Source: Limnomonas spitsbergensis (lineage: Eukaryota > Chlorophyta > Chlorophyceae > Chlamydomonadales). From it: a stretch of DNA of 64,000 nucleotides. The position numbers and the translations under genes were made by a program. Below are positions 35,701 to 47,700 of this stretch, one piece after another. Numbering within the stretch: the stretch's first letter is position 1; each line of letters starts with the position of its first letter. The notes under the pieces are model-generated. The model was not told the origin of the DNA and made no database searches. It saw only the letters and a program-made list of their open reading frames with translations. The stretch is taken from positions 248,001-312,000 of the forward strand of contig JAYJMM010000053.1 in the NCBI GenBank assembly GCA_037349105.1. Direction: 5' to 3'.

Positions 35701-38700
35701 CTCTTATAACTTCCCTAATGATATTTTTATGTGCGTACTGTTTCAGTCCGCTGATGAAAGTTCCGGCCTGTACATGTTGGTGGCTTGCAGGGAGCAAGTG
35801 CCCAGTGGGGGAAACTCCAATTTGAAGACACCAACATCCAATATTGACATGAAGTACACACATGTGAGTGGCAGGGTACCTTTCATCACCTTCTAAGGCT
35901 GCTAGTACTGGCACCTGTCCCTTGCTAATTGTTGTTTGTCATTTATGGCTGAGGAGCACTGAACCTGAAGCACTCAACTGCCCGCCTCCCAACATCCCTA
36001 GACTGTGATGGTACTTGGCCTCTCACCATGTGGGCCGCAGCTTTGGTCCCTTGCTCAATTTAAGCACCATCATGTCTTGGCAAGTGCAATCAAAGTCCAT
36101 GCTGACGTTGTCTCTCCTGCCTTCCTCCTCCTCCCCCTTCTGCAGTGCCTCCAGTCGCGTATCCCTCTGCTCCGCACCTTCTTCAAAGTCAGTCACTACG
36201 GAGGAGCGGCTGGGGGCAGCCTGCCCGCATCCTCCTCACCCCCCTCTGGCCGGAAGCTTGGCAGCATTGTCATCATGAACTCCAGATCCAATAGCTATCT
36301 GGTGTGTGGTGCAAAAGCTGGGTCGGAATAATACACCATTGGGGATGATGGAATGGAAGGGGTGCGTGGGCTCGTACCACGGCTGGAGAGGGGGCATGGA
36401 GCATAGAAAGGGAGGGAGGATGGGGCATATGTCAGACCAGGTGCCTAGCTGCACTGCTCTTAAAGCACATGAGCTCAAGAAATATCCCTCTCTTACTGCA
36501 TCTACCACTCCAGCACCACTGCCCATTTCGCACTTTCAAAATATCCTTCATCACAACGCACCCACCTTTGACGGCATCCTCCCTCTTGATTGTGGCCAGG
36601 TGGATGGGACTGTGGATGAGGCTACAGTGACGGAGAAGGTCCTGGGTAACATGGCGGATGTGCAAGAGTCCCGGTATGCCCTCAGCGGTGCCAGTCCCAT
36701 GCGGCGCCGCATCGTCGCCAACTCGGGCAACCTTGTTATCGGCGGGCTTTTGATCAATCAGGTGCGCTCTCCACCTCTGATGGATGTGTTGCACCTGGCA
36801 AGTGATGCTCGTTTCATATTTGACATTCATTACTACCAGTATTTTGCCCAGGTTTTGAAAGTGTGAGATAAAGTGAAAAAGTGTGAGGGCGGAGGCGGAG
36901 CATAGTCGGTGGGGGCACCACCGGGGCACCGGGGGGTGACTGTATCAGCTGGTGTACTTTTTGCTTGGTGTCCAGTGGATTGCAAATATCTGAAAGTAGG
37001 TCATGTGTTTCGTGTTGTGTCGTCTCTGGTTGGGTTAGACAAGACGCTCCCTGCTTATTTATGAATCAATACAACACACTGCCATTGGGCGGCCCTTATC
37101 ATTCGTATCAAGCTGTTGTTGATGATGTCATATCATCTGTCATGGTCCCCATAGCTAAGGAGGCCTCTGTGGTGGCCTAACCTGACTGAAACAACCAGGC
37201 TTAACAAAACATGTTGTTGCATCTGGACACATCAGATCTGGTGGCAGCAGCATTTAAACCCATACTTAAAGCCCCCCTATTGATAGCAGGGTCACTGGGC
37301 CCGCCTCCTGCTTTCGCCGTCAAACCAAAGGCTTTTTATATTCCCCATTGGGACCGGCCCCATGGCACATTATCAGGTGTATTTGTGAAGCTATTTGTGA
37401 GATTGCCTTCCTGCCCATGTGTCCATCACTTGGCTGCTGTCAGGAGCGGCTGCCTGTCTCAACAGCGGACGTTGAGTGTGACGCCTCCACGCCTCTGCGG
37501 GCAGAGCTGACGCTGTGCACCGCCATATCTCCGCACATCCTTGCGGCTCAGGTAAACAGATATATATAGGTGCATGTATTCAATCACCATTCGATAAAAG
37601 GCCAAATGTGCATCGATGTTGTGTGGCTGTCAAATAATTATTGCAGGGCCAGGCTGCTCTCCCAATCCTGCTCCCCATGAAGTCCTCGTGGGCGCTGAGT
37701 CATGTTTGGAATGAGGATGGTTCCAGACCTGGGTTGGGCTGACCCCTTCCCCATGCCTCCTACCCATGTCTCCACTTCGAATACATTATTACACTGTGCA
37801 TGCCTGATCCGCTGATCGCCCCCCCGCCCCCCCCCTGGGCTCTCAGGCCTTGCAACGGCAGCGGTCGGACAACACCTCTAGGGCCGGCGCAAGATTGGGC
37901 ATGGGAGTCGACCCAGTCTTCCTACCAACGTGAGTTCACACAATTTGTTAAACCACAAATGAATACCCTCTGGAGCGTGCGTACGAGTGCATAACGTTTG
38001 GCCAAAGTTTTGCCAGGGTTCCAGGCTGCCAGGGACCCATGGCAGCTACTAGAGGCATGAGCAAGAGCCGTGTGAACAAATGAAATTTCTTCCAGTTTTA
38101 TGATTGCCTCATACAAGTGAACATACCTCTTTGCTTTGAATATTTTGTCAAAGCAAGTCCCCTAGGGATGGGTGGGACTTGATGTGGAGATTGATATGTT
38201 GTGTCGCTGCCCTCTATAGTGGGATGATGGGATGGGATGTTATCACACTCAGCATGGCCTGCCAAGGAGTATCCCGGCATACTCCCTTGCATCTCACACA
38301 TGTATAATGAAAGACTTGCCCTCGCGGCCAAAGGCAATGATGTTGCTAAATTGGGGTTGAAGCACATTGAACTAAAACATCGAATCTGGCACTTTCTTGG
38401 CGCAGCTCGCGTCTGTATGATTACAGCCAGGCCCTGGCTGGCTTCGATGACTTCTACAACACAACGCCAGAGTCTGGAGAGCTTAATGTCAATGGGCAGC
38501 CCTATGGCTTCTTCTCCTTCCCGCTCCCCGGTAAGACGCTGGGCATGAAGAGCAGGAGTGGGTCATGCGGGCAGCAGGGTGAGGTGGGGGCAGTGGGGAC
38601 AGAGATCATGGATGCTGGCATCTAGGGTACACCCAATACTGTATGGTCAGGGAGGCGCGCTAAGACACCTGCCTGTTGGGGGCGTGAAAGCTTAGGAAAT

Positions 38701-41700
38701 AACGACGGTTGGTGGGGCTGACTTAACCTTTTGACTGAACCTACGTGGCTTATGAGCCCCAGTGAGGTCCTCATGTCGTCAGAACAGCCATTGACACCTA
38801 AATCAACCCTATAAGATGGCAGCAGGTGCCTAATAATCCTGTCCTCTGTCTCATAGTGGAATATCAACAGTTATACCCCGGGATGTAATAGACACAAATT
38901 TCGCTCCGGTCATCCATCCCCTTCATTTCCCCCCCTGCTGGGATGTCATCTCATGTAAAATAGAATGGAAAGCACTGAGGAGAATTGAAGGCATGCCTGT
39001 CTCCCTTCCCCCTACCTCCTGCAGGCGAGCCCCATGGCTTCCCTGTGGTCATCAGCACAATTCTGACTCAGGCCCGTCTGCCAGTCATCCTCACCGCCCT
39101 CCAGGAGGGAGTATATCTCAACAGGCAACTAACGGAGAAAGTCACGGCAAAGGTGTGGGGCAGGTTATTCATAGGCCTCTTGGGTTATAGCCAGGAGTAG
39201 GGCAATGTGAGGGGTTAGCCAGTTAGGGCAATGTGAGGGGTTAGCCAGTTAGGGCAATGTGAGGAGTTAGCCAGTTAGGGCAATGTGAGGGGTCAGCCAG
39301 TTAGGGCAATGTGAGGGGTTAGCCAGCTAGGGCAATGTGAGAGGTTAGCCAGTTAGGGCAATGTGAGGGGTTAGCCAGTTAGGGCAATGTGAGAGGTTAG
39401 CCAGCTAGGGCAATGTGAGGGGTTAGCCAGCTAGGGCAATGTGAGGGGTTAGCCAGCTAGGGCAATGTGAGCATTTAGGTGTGGCATTCATATGCGTCCT
39501 GACTCCTCCTCCTCCCTTTCTGTATGCTCATCACTTCCTCCTGACCGCTGCCCTCTCACTCATCTTCTGCCATGTGTCACTTTGTGACTTCAGGCTGCCC
39601 TCTATTGTGCTTCCACTCCCGGACCACTTGGCCCCAGTGCCTCATTCCATTCCTCTGCTTCCACTGTCCATATATTTTGATATTTCTGACTCACCCCCCT
39701 CCTGTTTTCCAGATGGCCATGTTTAATCCCGCAGCCAGCTCATTTGGGCTCATCACCGCCACCTGGAGTTGGTCAGGCAGCCTCATCACGGCCGAATTCT
39801 ACATTGAGGCGCTTCCATTTAAACACCCCTACCAGTGGGGCAGCGAAGATCTACAGGTGAGCCCACCAGCACATGGATGTGGCTGCAACAGGTAGGAGTG
39901 TTGGGGGGAGATAAACAAGCTGGGGGTCTACTTGCCACGGCATCATCTTCTGTCCCCGCCAGGCAGCCAAGCTCAAATGCATTGATATTAATTCACAATC
40001 AAGAGAGGACCAAAACCAAGGCAACAGGCCTGCCCTTTCAACTGCCCTTTCAGCTGAGATAGGGCTGATCAGCTCAGGCGTATCTGCAACTGTTTACTTT
40101 GGAAATTTGCTATCCACGCCGGCTGCTGACTTTGCCCCCCTCCTCCTCGTGCCTCCTCTGCCAGATGATGTCCGATGTGGCTGTTATCGCCCTGGTAGCT
40201 CTATTCTTGATCGCTTGGCTAATGGAGCTCTCTACTTGGCTGCACGAGGCGCTGGCGGTGACGTACCATATTCTGCTGCTCCATACGTGGGGCTCATCCA
40301 AGGACAAGGATGTTGTGGGACCCGGTGTTGTTGGGGCAGTCAAGGACCATGAGGAAGGCAGAGGGGCTGCGGCCCAGGGGCAGGGCATGCAAGCTCGACC
40401 GGACAAGTTCATGTCGGCAAAGGAGGCCAACCAGATATGGTCAGCCAACTACCGGGTTGCGGCCGTCAAAGGGGAGGATGCCGACAAATCCAACGACCGC
40501 CAGAGCAGTCACGGCGCCTTCTTGCAACCAAGGAGGGACAACAAAGTGAGCAGGGTGGATGTGTGCATGTGCGACATTGATGTGACACCACCACTGTTGG
40601 GTAGCCTGAAAAAGGCTGGCTTCACACATCTGCAACCCGTTGTGTGCATTCCTATACATGATATATGTTGCATGATATGATACGAAGACACTCTTAATCA
40701 TGCCTCCTGCTTCTGCATCTTCCGTCCAGGATGTTGCTGATGCTCTGGTTCACAAGGCCATGGAGGACTCCTCCCATTTGGGGGCGATCAGAGACATCAT
40801 CCACGGTGGGTGGGTCCTCCATGAACCTTGGGCTTGCAAACCCTGAAGTATTACACTTTCAGTATTTGCAACTTGAATTCATGCCTGAGACTAGGACGTC
40901 TAAAATACAAAGATGAAAACACTGAGGCTTGTTGTCTTATGATTCTGATACCCTAAACATTTCCTCAGATATTGAGAGTCCGAGGCACGCTGCAACATCT
41001 GACCACAGCCTTGGCAGCAGTCCTGAGCAGGTGAGGCCATGTTGGGTGAGGTGCTGGCCCTCTTATTCATGTGGGGTGAGGTGCTGGCCCTCTTATTCAT
41101 GTTGGGTGAGGTGCTGGCCCTCTTATTCATGTTGGGTAAGGTGCTGGCCCTCTTATTCATGTTGGGTGAGGTGATGGCCCTCTTATTCATGTTGGGTAAG
41201 GTGCTGGCCCTCTTATTCATGTTGGGTGAGGTGCTGGCCCTCTTATTCATGTTGGGTGAGGTGCTGGCCCTCATATTCATGCTGGGTGAGGTGCTGGCCC
41301 TCTTATTCATGTTGGGTGAGGTGATGGCCCTCTTATTCATGTTGGGTAAGGTGCTGGCCCTCTTATTCATGTTGGGTGAGGTGATGGCCCTCTTATTCAT
41401 GTTGGGTGAGGTGCTGGCCCTCTTATTCATGTTGGGTGAGGTGCTGGCCCTCTTATTCATGCTGGGTGAGGTGCTGGCCCTCTTATTCATGTTGGGTGAG
41501 GTGATGGCCCTCTTATTCATGTTGGGTAAGGTGCTGGCCCTCTTATTCATGTTGGGTGAGGTGCTGGCCCTCTTATTCATGTTGGGTGAGGTGCTGGCCC
41601 TCTTATTCATGCTGGGTGAGGTGCTGGCCCTCTTATTCATGTTGGGTGAGGTGATGGCCCTCTTATTCATGTTGGGTAAGGTGCTGGCCCTCTTATTCAT

Positions 41701-44700
41701 GTTGGGTGAGGTGATGGCCCTCTTATTCATGTTGGGTGAGGTGCTGGCCCTCTTATTCATGTTGGGTGAGGTGCTGGCCCTCATATTCATGTTGGGTGAG
41801 GTGCTGGCCCTCTTATTCATGTTGGGTGAGGTGATGGCCCTCTTATTCATGTTGGGTGAGGTGCTGGCCCTCTTATTCATGTTGGGTGAGGTGCTGGCCC
41901 TCTTATTCATGCTGGGTGAGGTGCTGGCCCTCTTATTCATGTTGGGTGAGGTGATGGCCCTCTTATTCATGTTGGGTAAGGTGCTGGCCCTCTTATTCAT
42001 GTTGGGTGAGGTGATGGCCCTCTTATTCATGTTGGGAAAGGTGCTGGCCCTCTTATTCATGCTGGGTGAGGTGCTGGCCCTCTTATTCATGTTGGGTGAG
42101 GTGATGGCCCTCTTATTCATGTTGGGTAAGGTGCTGGCCCTCTTATTCATGTTGGGTGAGGTGATGGCCCTCTTATTCATGTTGGGTGAGGTGCTGGCCC
42201 TCTTATTCATGTTGGGTGAGGTGCTGGCCCTCTTATTCATGCTGGGTGAGGTGCTGGCCCTCTTATTCATGTTGGGTGAGGTGATGGCCCTCTTATTCAT
42301 GTTGGGTAAGGTGCTGGCCCTCTTATTCATGTTGGGTGAGGTGCTGGCCCTCTTATTCATGTTGGGTGAGGTGCTGGCCCTCTTATTCATGTTGGGTAAG
42401 GTGCTGGCCCTCTTATTCATGCTGGGTGAGGTGCTGGCCCTCTTATTCATGTTGGGTGAGGTGATGGCCCTCTTATTCATGTTGGGTGAGGTGCTGGCCC
42501 TCTTATTCATGTTGGGTGAGGTGCTGGCCCTCATATTCATGCTGGGTGAGGTGCTGGCCCTCTTATTCATGTTGGGTGAGGTGATGGCCCTCTTATTCAT
42601 GTTGGGTAAGGTGCTGGCCCTCTTATTCATGTTGGGTGAGGTGATGGCCCTCTTATTCATGTTGGGTGAGGTGCTGGCCCTCTTATTCATGTTGGGTGAG
42701 GTGCTGGCCCTCTTATTCATGCTGGGTAAGGTGCTGGCCCTCTTATTCATGTTGGGTGAGGTGATGGCCCTCTTATTCATGTTGGGAAAGGTGCTGGCCC
42801 TCTTATTCATGTTGGGTGAGGTGCTGGCCCTCTTATTCATGTTGGGTGAGGTGCTGGCCCTCTTATTCATGCTGGGTGAGGTGCTGGCCCTCTTATTCAT
42901 GTTGGGTGAGGTGCTGGCCCTCTTATTCATGTTGGGTAAGGTGCTGGCCCTCTTATTCATGTTGGGTGAGGTGATGGCCCTCTTATTCATGTTGGGTGAG
43001 GTGCTGGCCCTCTTATTCATGTTGGGTGAGGTGCTGGCCCTCATATTCATGTTGGGTGAGGTGCTGGCCCTCTTATTCATGTTGGGTGAGGTGATGGCCC
43101 TCTTATTCATGTTGGGTGAGGTGCTGGCCCTCTTATTCATGTTGGGTGAGGTGCTGGCCCTCTTATTCATGCTGGGTGAGGTGCTGGCCCTCTTATTCAT
43201 GTTGGGTGAGGTGATGGCCCTCTTATTCATGTTGGGTAAGGTGCTGGCCCTCTTATTCATGTTGGGTGAGGTGATGGCCCTCTTATTCATGTTGGGAAAG
43301 GTGCTGGCCCTCTTATTCATGCTGGGTGAGGTGCTGGCCCTCTTATTCATGTTGGGTGAGGTGATGGCCCTCTTATTCATGTTGGGTAAGGTGCTGGCCC
43401 TCTTATTCATGTTGGGTGAGGTGATGGCCCTCTTATTCATGTTGGGTGAGGTGCTGGCCCTCTTATTCATGTTGGGTGAGGTGCTGGCCCTCTTATTCAT
43501 GCTGGGTGAGGTGCTGGCCCTCTTATTCATGTTGGGTGAGGTGATGGCCCTCTTATTCATGTTGGGTAAGGTGCTGGCCCTCTTATTCATGTTGGGTGAG
43601 GTGATGGCCCTCTTATTCATGTTGGGTGAGGTGCTGGCCCTCTTATTCATGTTGGGTGAGGTGCTGGCCCTCTTATTCATGCTGGGTGAGGTGCTGGCCC
43701 TCTTATTCATGTTGGGTGAGGTGATGGCCCTCTTATTCATGTTGGGTAAGGTGCTGGCCCTCTTATTCATGTTGGGTGAGGTGATGGCCCTCTTATTCAT
43801 GTTGGGTGAGGTGCTGGCCCTCTTATTCATGTTGGGTGAGGTGCTGGCCCTCTTATTCATGCTGGGTGAGGTGCTGGCCCTCTTATTCATGTTGGGTGAG
43901 GTGATGGCCCTCTTATTCATGTTGGGTAAGGTGCTGGCCCTCTTATTCATGTTGGGTGAGGTGCTGGCCCTCTTATTCATGTTGGGTGAGGTGCTGGCCC
44001 TCATATTCATGCTGGGTGAGGTGCTGGCCCTCTTATTCATGTTGGGTGAGGTGATGGCCCTCTTATTCATGTTGGGTAAGGTGCTGGCCCTCTTATTCAT
44101 GTTGGGTGAGGTGATGGCCCTCTTATTCATGTTGGGTGAGGTGCTGGCCCTCTTATTCATGTTGGGTGAGGTGCTGGCCCTCTTATTCATGTTGGGTGAG
44201 GTGCTGGCCCTCTTATTCATGTTGGGTGAGGTGATGACCCTCTTATTCATGTTGGGTAAGGTGCTGGCCCTCTTATTCATGTTGGGTGAGGTGCTGGCCC
44301 TCTTATTCATGTTGGGTGAGGTGCTGGCCCTCATATTCATGCTGGGTGAGGTGCTGGCCCTCTTATTCATGTTGGGAAAGGTGCTGGCCCTCTTATTCAT
44401 GTTGGGTGAGGTGCTGGCCCTCTTATTCATGTTGGGTGAGGTGATGGCCCTCTTATTCATGTTGGGAAAGGTGCTGGCCCTCTTATTCATGCTGGGTGAG
44501 GTGCTGGCCCTCTTATTCATGTTGGGTGAGGTGATGGCCCTCTTATTCATGTTGGGTAAGGTGCTGGCCCTCTTATTCATGTTGGGTGAGGTGATGGCCC
44601 TCTTATTCATGTTGGGTGAGGTGCTGGCCCTCTTATTCATGTTGGGTGAGGTGCTGGCCCTCTTATTCATGCTGGGTGAGGTGCTGGCCCTCTTATTCAT

Positions 44701-47700
44701 GTTGGGTGAGGTGATGGCCCTCTTATTCATGTTGGGTAAGGTGCTGGCCCTCTTATTCATGTTGGGAAAGGTGCTGGCCCTCTTATTCATGTTGGGTGAG
44801 GTGCTGGCCCTCTTATTCATGTTGGGTAAGGTGCTGGCCCTCTTATTCATGTTGGGTAAGGTGCTGGCCCTCTTATTCATGTTGGGTAAGGTGCTGGCCC
44901 TCTTATTCATGTTGGGTGAGGTGCTGGCCCTCTTATTCATGTTGGGTGAGGTGCTGGCCCTCTTATTCATGTTGGGTAAGGTGATGGCCCTCTTATTCAT
45001 GTTGGGTGAGGTGCTGGCCCTCTTATTCATGTTGGGTAAGGTGCTGGCCCTCTTATTCATGTTGGGTGAGGTGCTGGCCCTCTTATTCATGTTGGGTGAG
45101 GTGCTGGCCCTCATATTCATGCTGGGTGAGGTGATGGCCCTCTTATTCATGTTGGGTGAGGTGATGGCCCTCATATTCATGCTGGGTGAGGTGCTGGCCC
45201 TCATATTCATGTTGGGTGAGGTGCTGGCCCTCTTATTCATGTTGGGTGAGGTGCTGGCCCTCATATTCATGCTGGGTGAGGTGATGGCCCTCTTATTCAT
45301 GTTGGGTGAGGTGCTGGCCCTCTTATTCATGTTGGGTGAGGTGCTGGCCCTCTTATTCATGCTGGGTGAGGTGCTGGCCCTCTTATTCATGTTGGGTGAG
45401 GTGCTGGCCCTCTTATTCATGCTGGGTGAGGTGATGGCCCTCTTATTCATGTTGGGTGAGGTGCTGGCCCTCTTATTCATGTTGGGTGAGGTGCTGGCCC
45501 TCTTATTCATGCTGGGTGAGGTGATGGCCCTCTTATTCATGTTGGGTGAGGTGATGGCCCTCTTATTCATGTTGGGTGAGGTGCTGGCTCTCTTATTCAT
45601 GTTGGGTGAGGTGATGGCCCTCTTATTCATGCTGGGTGAGGTGCTGGCTCTCTTATTCATGTTGGGTGAGGTGCTGGCCCTCTTATTCATGCTGGGTGAG
45701 GTGCTGGCCCTCTTATTCATGTTGGGTGAGGTGCTGGCCCTCTTATTCATGCTGGGTGAGGTGATGGCCCTCTTATTCATGTTGGGTGAGGTGCTGGCCC
45801 TCTTATTCATGTTGGGTGAGGTGCTGGCCCTCATATTCATGTTGGGTGAGGTGCTGGCCCTCTTATTCATGTTGGGTGAGGTGCTGGCCCTCATATTCAT
45901 GCTGGGTGAGGTGATGGCCCTCTTATTCATGCTGGGTGAGGTGCTGGCTCTCTTATTCATGTTGGGTGAGGTGCTGGCCCTCTTATTCATGCTGGGTGAG
46001 GTGCTGGCTCTCTTATTCATGTTGGGTGAGGTGCTGGCCCTCTTATTCATTTTGGGTGAGGTGCTGGCCCTCTTATTCATGTTGGGTGAGGTGCTGGCCC
46101 TCTTATTCATGCTGGGTGAGGTGCTGGCCCTCTTATTCATGTTGGGTGAGGTGATGGCCCTCTTATTCATGTTGGGTAAGGTGCTGGCCCTCTTATTCAT
46201 GTTGGGTGAGGTGCTGGCCCTCTTATTCATGCTGGGTGAGGTGATGGCCCTCATATTCATGTTGGGTAAGGTGCTGGCCCTCTTATTCATGTTGGGTGAG
46301 GTGCTGGCCCTCTTATTCATGCTGGGAAAGGTGCTGGCCCTCTTATTCATGTTGGGTGAGGTGCTGGCCCTCTTATTCATGCTGGGTGAGGTGCTGGCCC
46401 TCTTATTCATGCTGGGTGAGGTGCTGGCCCTCTTATTCATGTTGGGTGAGGTGCTGGCCCTCTTATTCATGTTGGGTGAGGTGCTGGCCCTCTTATTCAT
46501 GTTGGGTGAGGTGCTGGCCCTCATATTCATGTTGGGTGAGGTGCTGGCCCTCTTATTCATGTTGGGTGAGGTGCTGGCCCTCATATTCATGCTGCATGGA
46601 CACGTACTTCACATTTTAAAAGAAGTGAAGGTCATGGTGGGAAGTCATGGGCATCACAGCTTCGAGCAGCGACATGATGCTTGGGGTGTATGATTTTATG
46701 GATGCTCCCTTCCTCTCCTGGTGTCCTCCTTAGTAAGCAAGCAGATATGCCGTGAGCCCCTTCCCCTTAACCCGCCTGTGTTGCTGTTGACAAGACAAAC
46801 TATTTGCTGTTGGCAAAAAAATCTTCTTCATAAGATAAAAAGGCTTGATTGTCCCGACTGCTCCCAAGCTCAGCACCAGTCCTGTAGGGATGCTTCTAGA
46901 CTCAACACAACTCTCCTGATGCAGAATACCTTCAACCATGTCATGTGCAGAGCCTCCAAGCTCCATCATCCAGCAAGGGATGCTTCAACCAGGAGACCTT
47001 AAAGCAGATCAGCGGGCCATCCCGGGGATCCGGGGATGGCCGGGTGGGAGGAGCGGACAAGCGCTTCCCTCAGGCAGGCCGTGCCTATGAACAAGTCCGG
47101 TACAGGGCCATGCCAGGCCTGGAGATTTCAGCGTATCGCCTTGAGGCCGGCCATGGCAGTGCCCGTGCACTAGGGGAGGGCACTGAGGCCTTCCCATTGC
47201 CGCCATACCAGCAGCAGCCGGGGAAAGGAGCGGGGCCATCAGGAGCCTCGCCTTCTGGTTCTATGTCCCATACCGCTGGGCAAAATCTATTTGGCATGAG
47301 CGCACACCTGCCCTGTGAGACTCCTGTGCAGCATGCCCGCTTGAGCCTCCTCGGCAGCAGAATCTCCTTGACTGGGCCGAATGGTGGCAGCACTGCGTCG
47401 TTAAACTCGTCACGGGGCCGTGACCTGCCCCGGGGTCATGTCCATAGGATGGTCTGGGATGATTCCCCTTCCTTGGCAGGGCCAATATGTGCTGCGACTG
47501 ATGGCAGAGCGGCAGATGGCAGAATCAGGTGAGGTGCCTGCCAGGACAAGGATGAATACAGGGCAGTCATGGATGGATGGAGGGGTGAGGGCGCAGTATA
47601 GGAAGGGCAGCAAGGGATGAACACAAAGTAAGACGAGACGAAATGTTTGGTGTTTGATATTTGGGGTTAAGAAAACATCCCATTGGATCAGCCCGCCTGT

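Larger units (their letters stand above)
35073..39856 (+). other. Channel gene exons 17-26: polycystin-like extracellular (TOP-like) domain
   Basis: Exons 35073-35172, 35443-35576, 35791-35863, 36146-36301, 36600-36761, 37444-37551, 37847-37929, 38406-38530, 39025-39152, 39713-39856. Seen: RRRIVANSGNLVIGGLLI, GVDPVFLPTSRLYDY, NGQPYGFFSFPLPG and KMAMFNPAASSF, in an order I associate with algal polycystin-like proteins. The domain ends just before TM segment S2, as the TOP domain does in PKD2. Confidence 0.7.

Noticed and set aside
41041..46590. CRISPR-like array.
   Set aside because: Units are directly adjacent with no unique spacers, and the setting is a eukaryotic intron.
40900..46693. Two protein genes of nearly 1,890 codons on opposite strands.
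   Set aside because: Both frames are pure decapeptide repeats of the 30-bp array. Neither is joined in phase to the flanking channel exons, and the intron between 41030 and 46951 explains the region.
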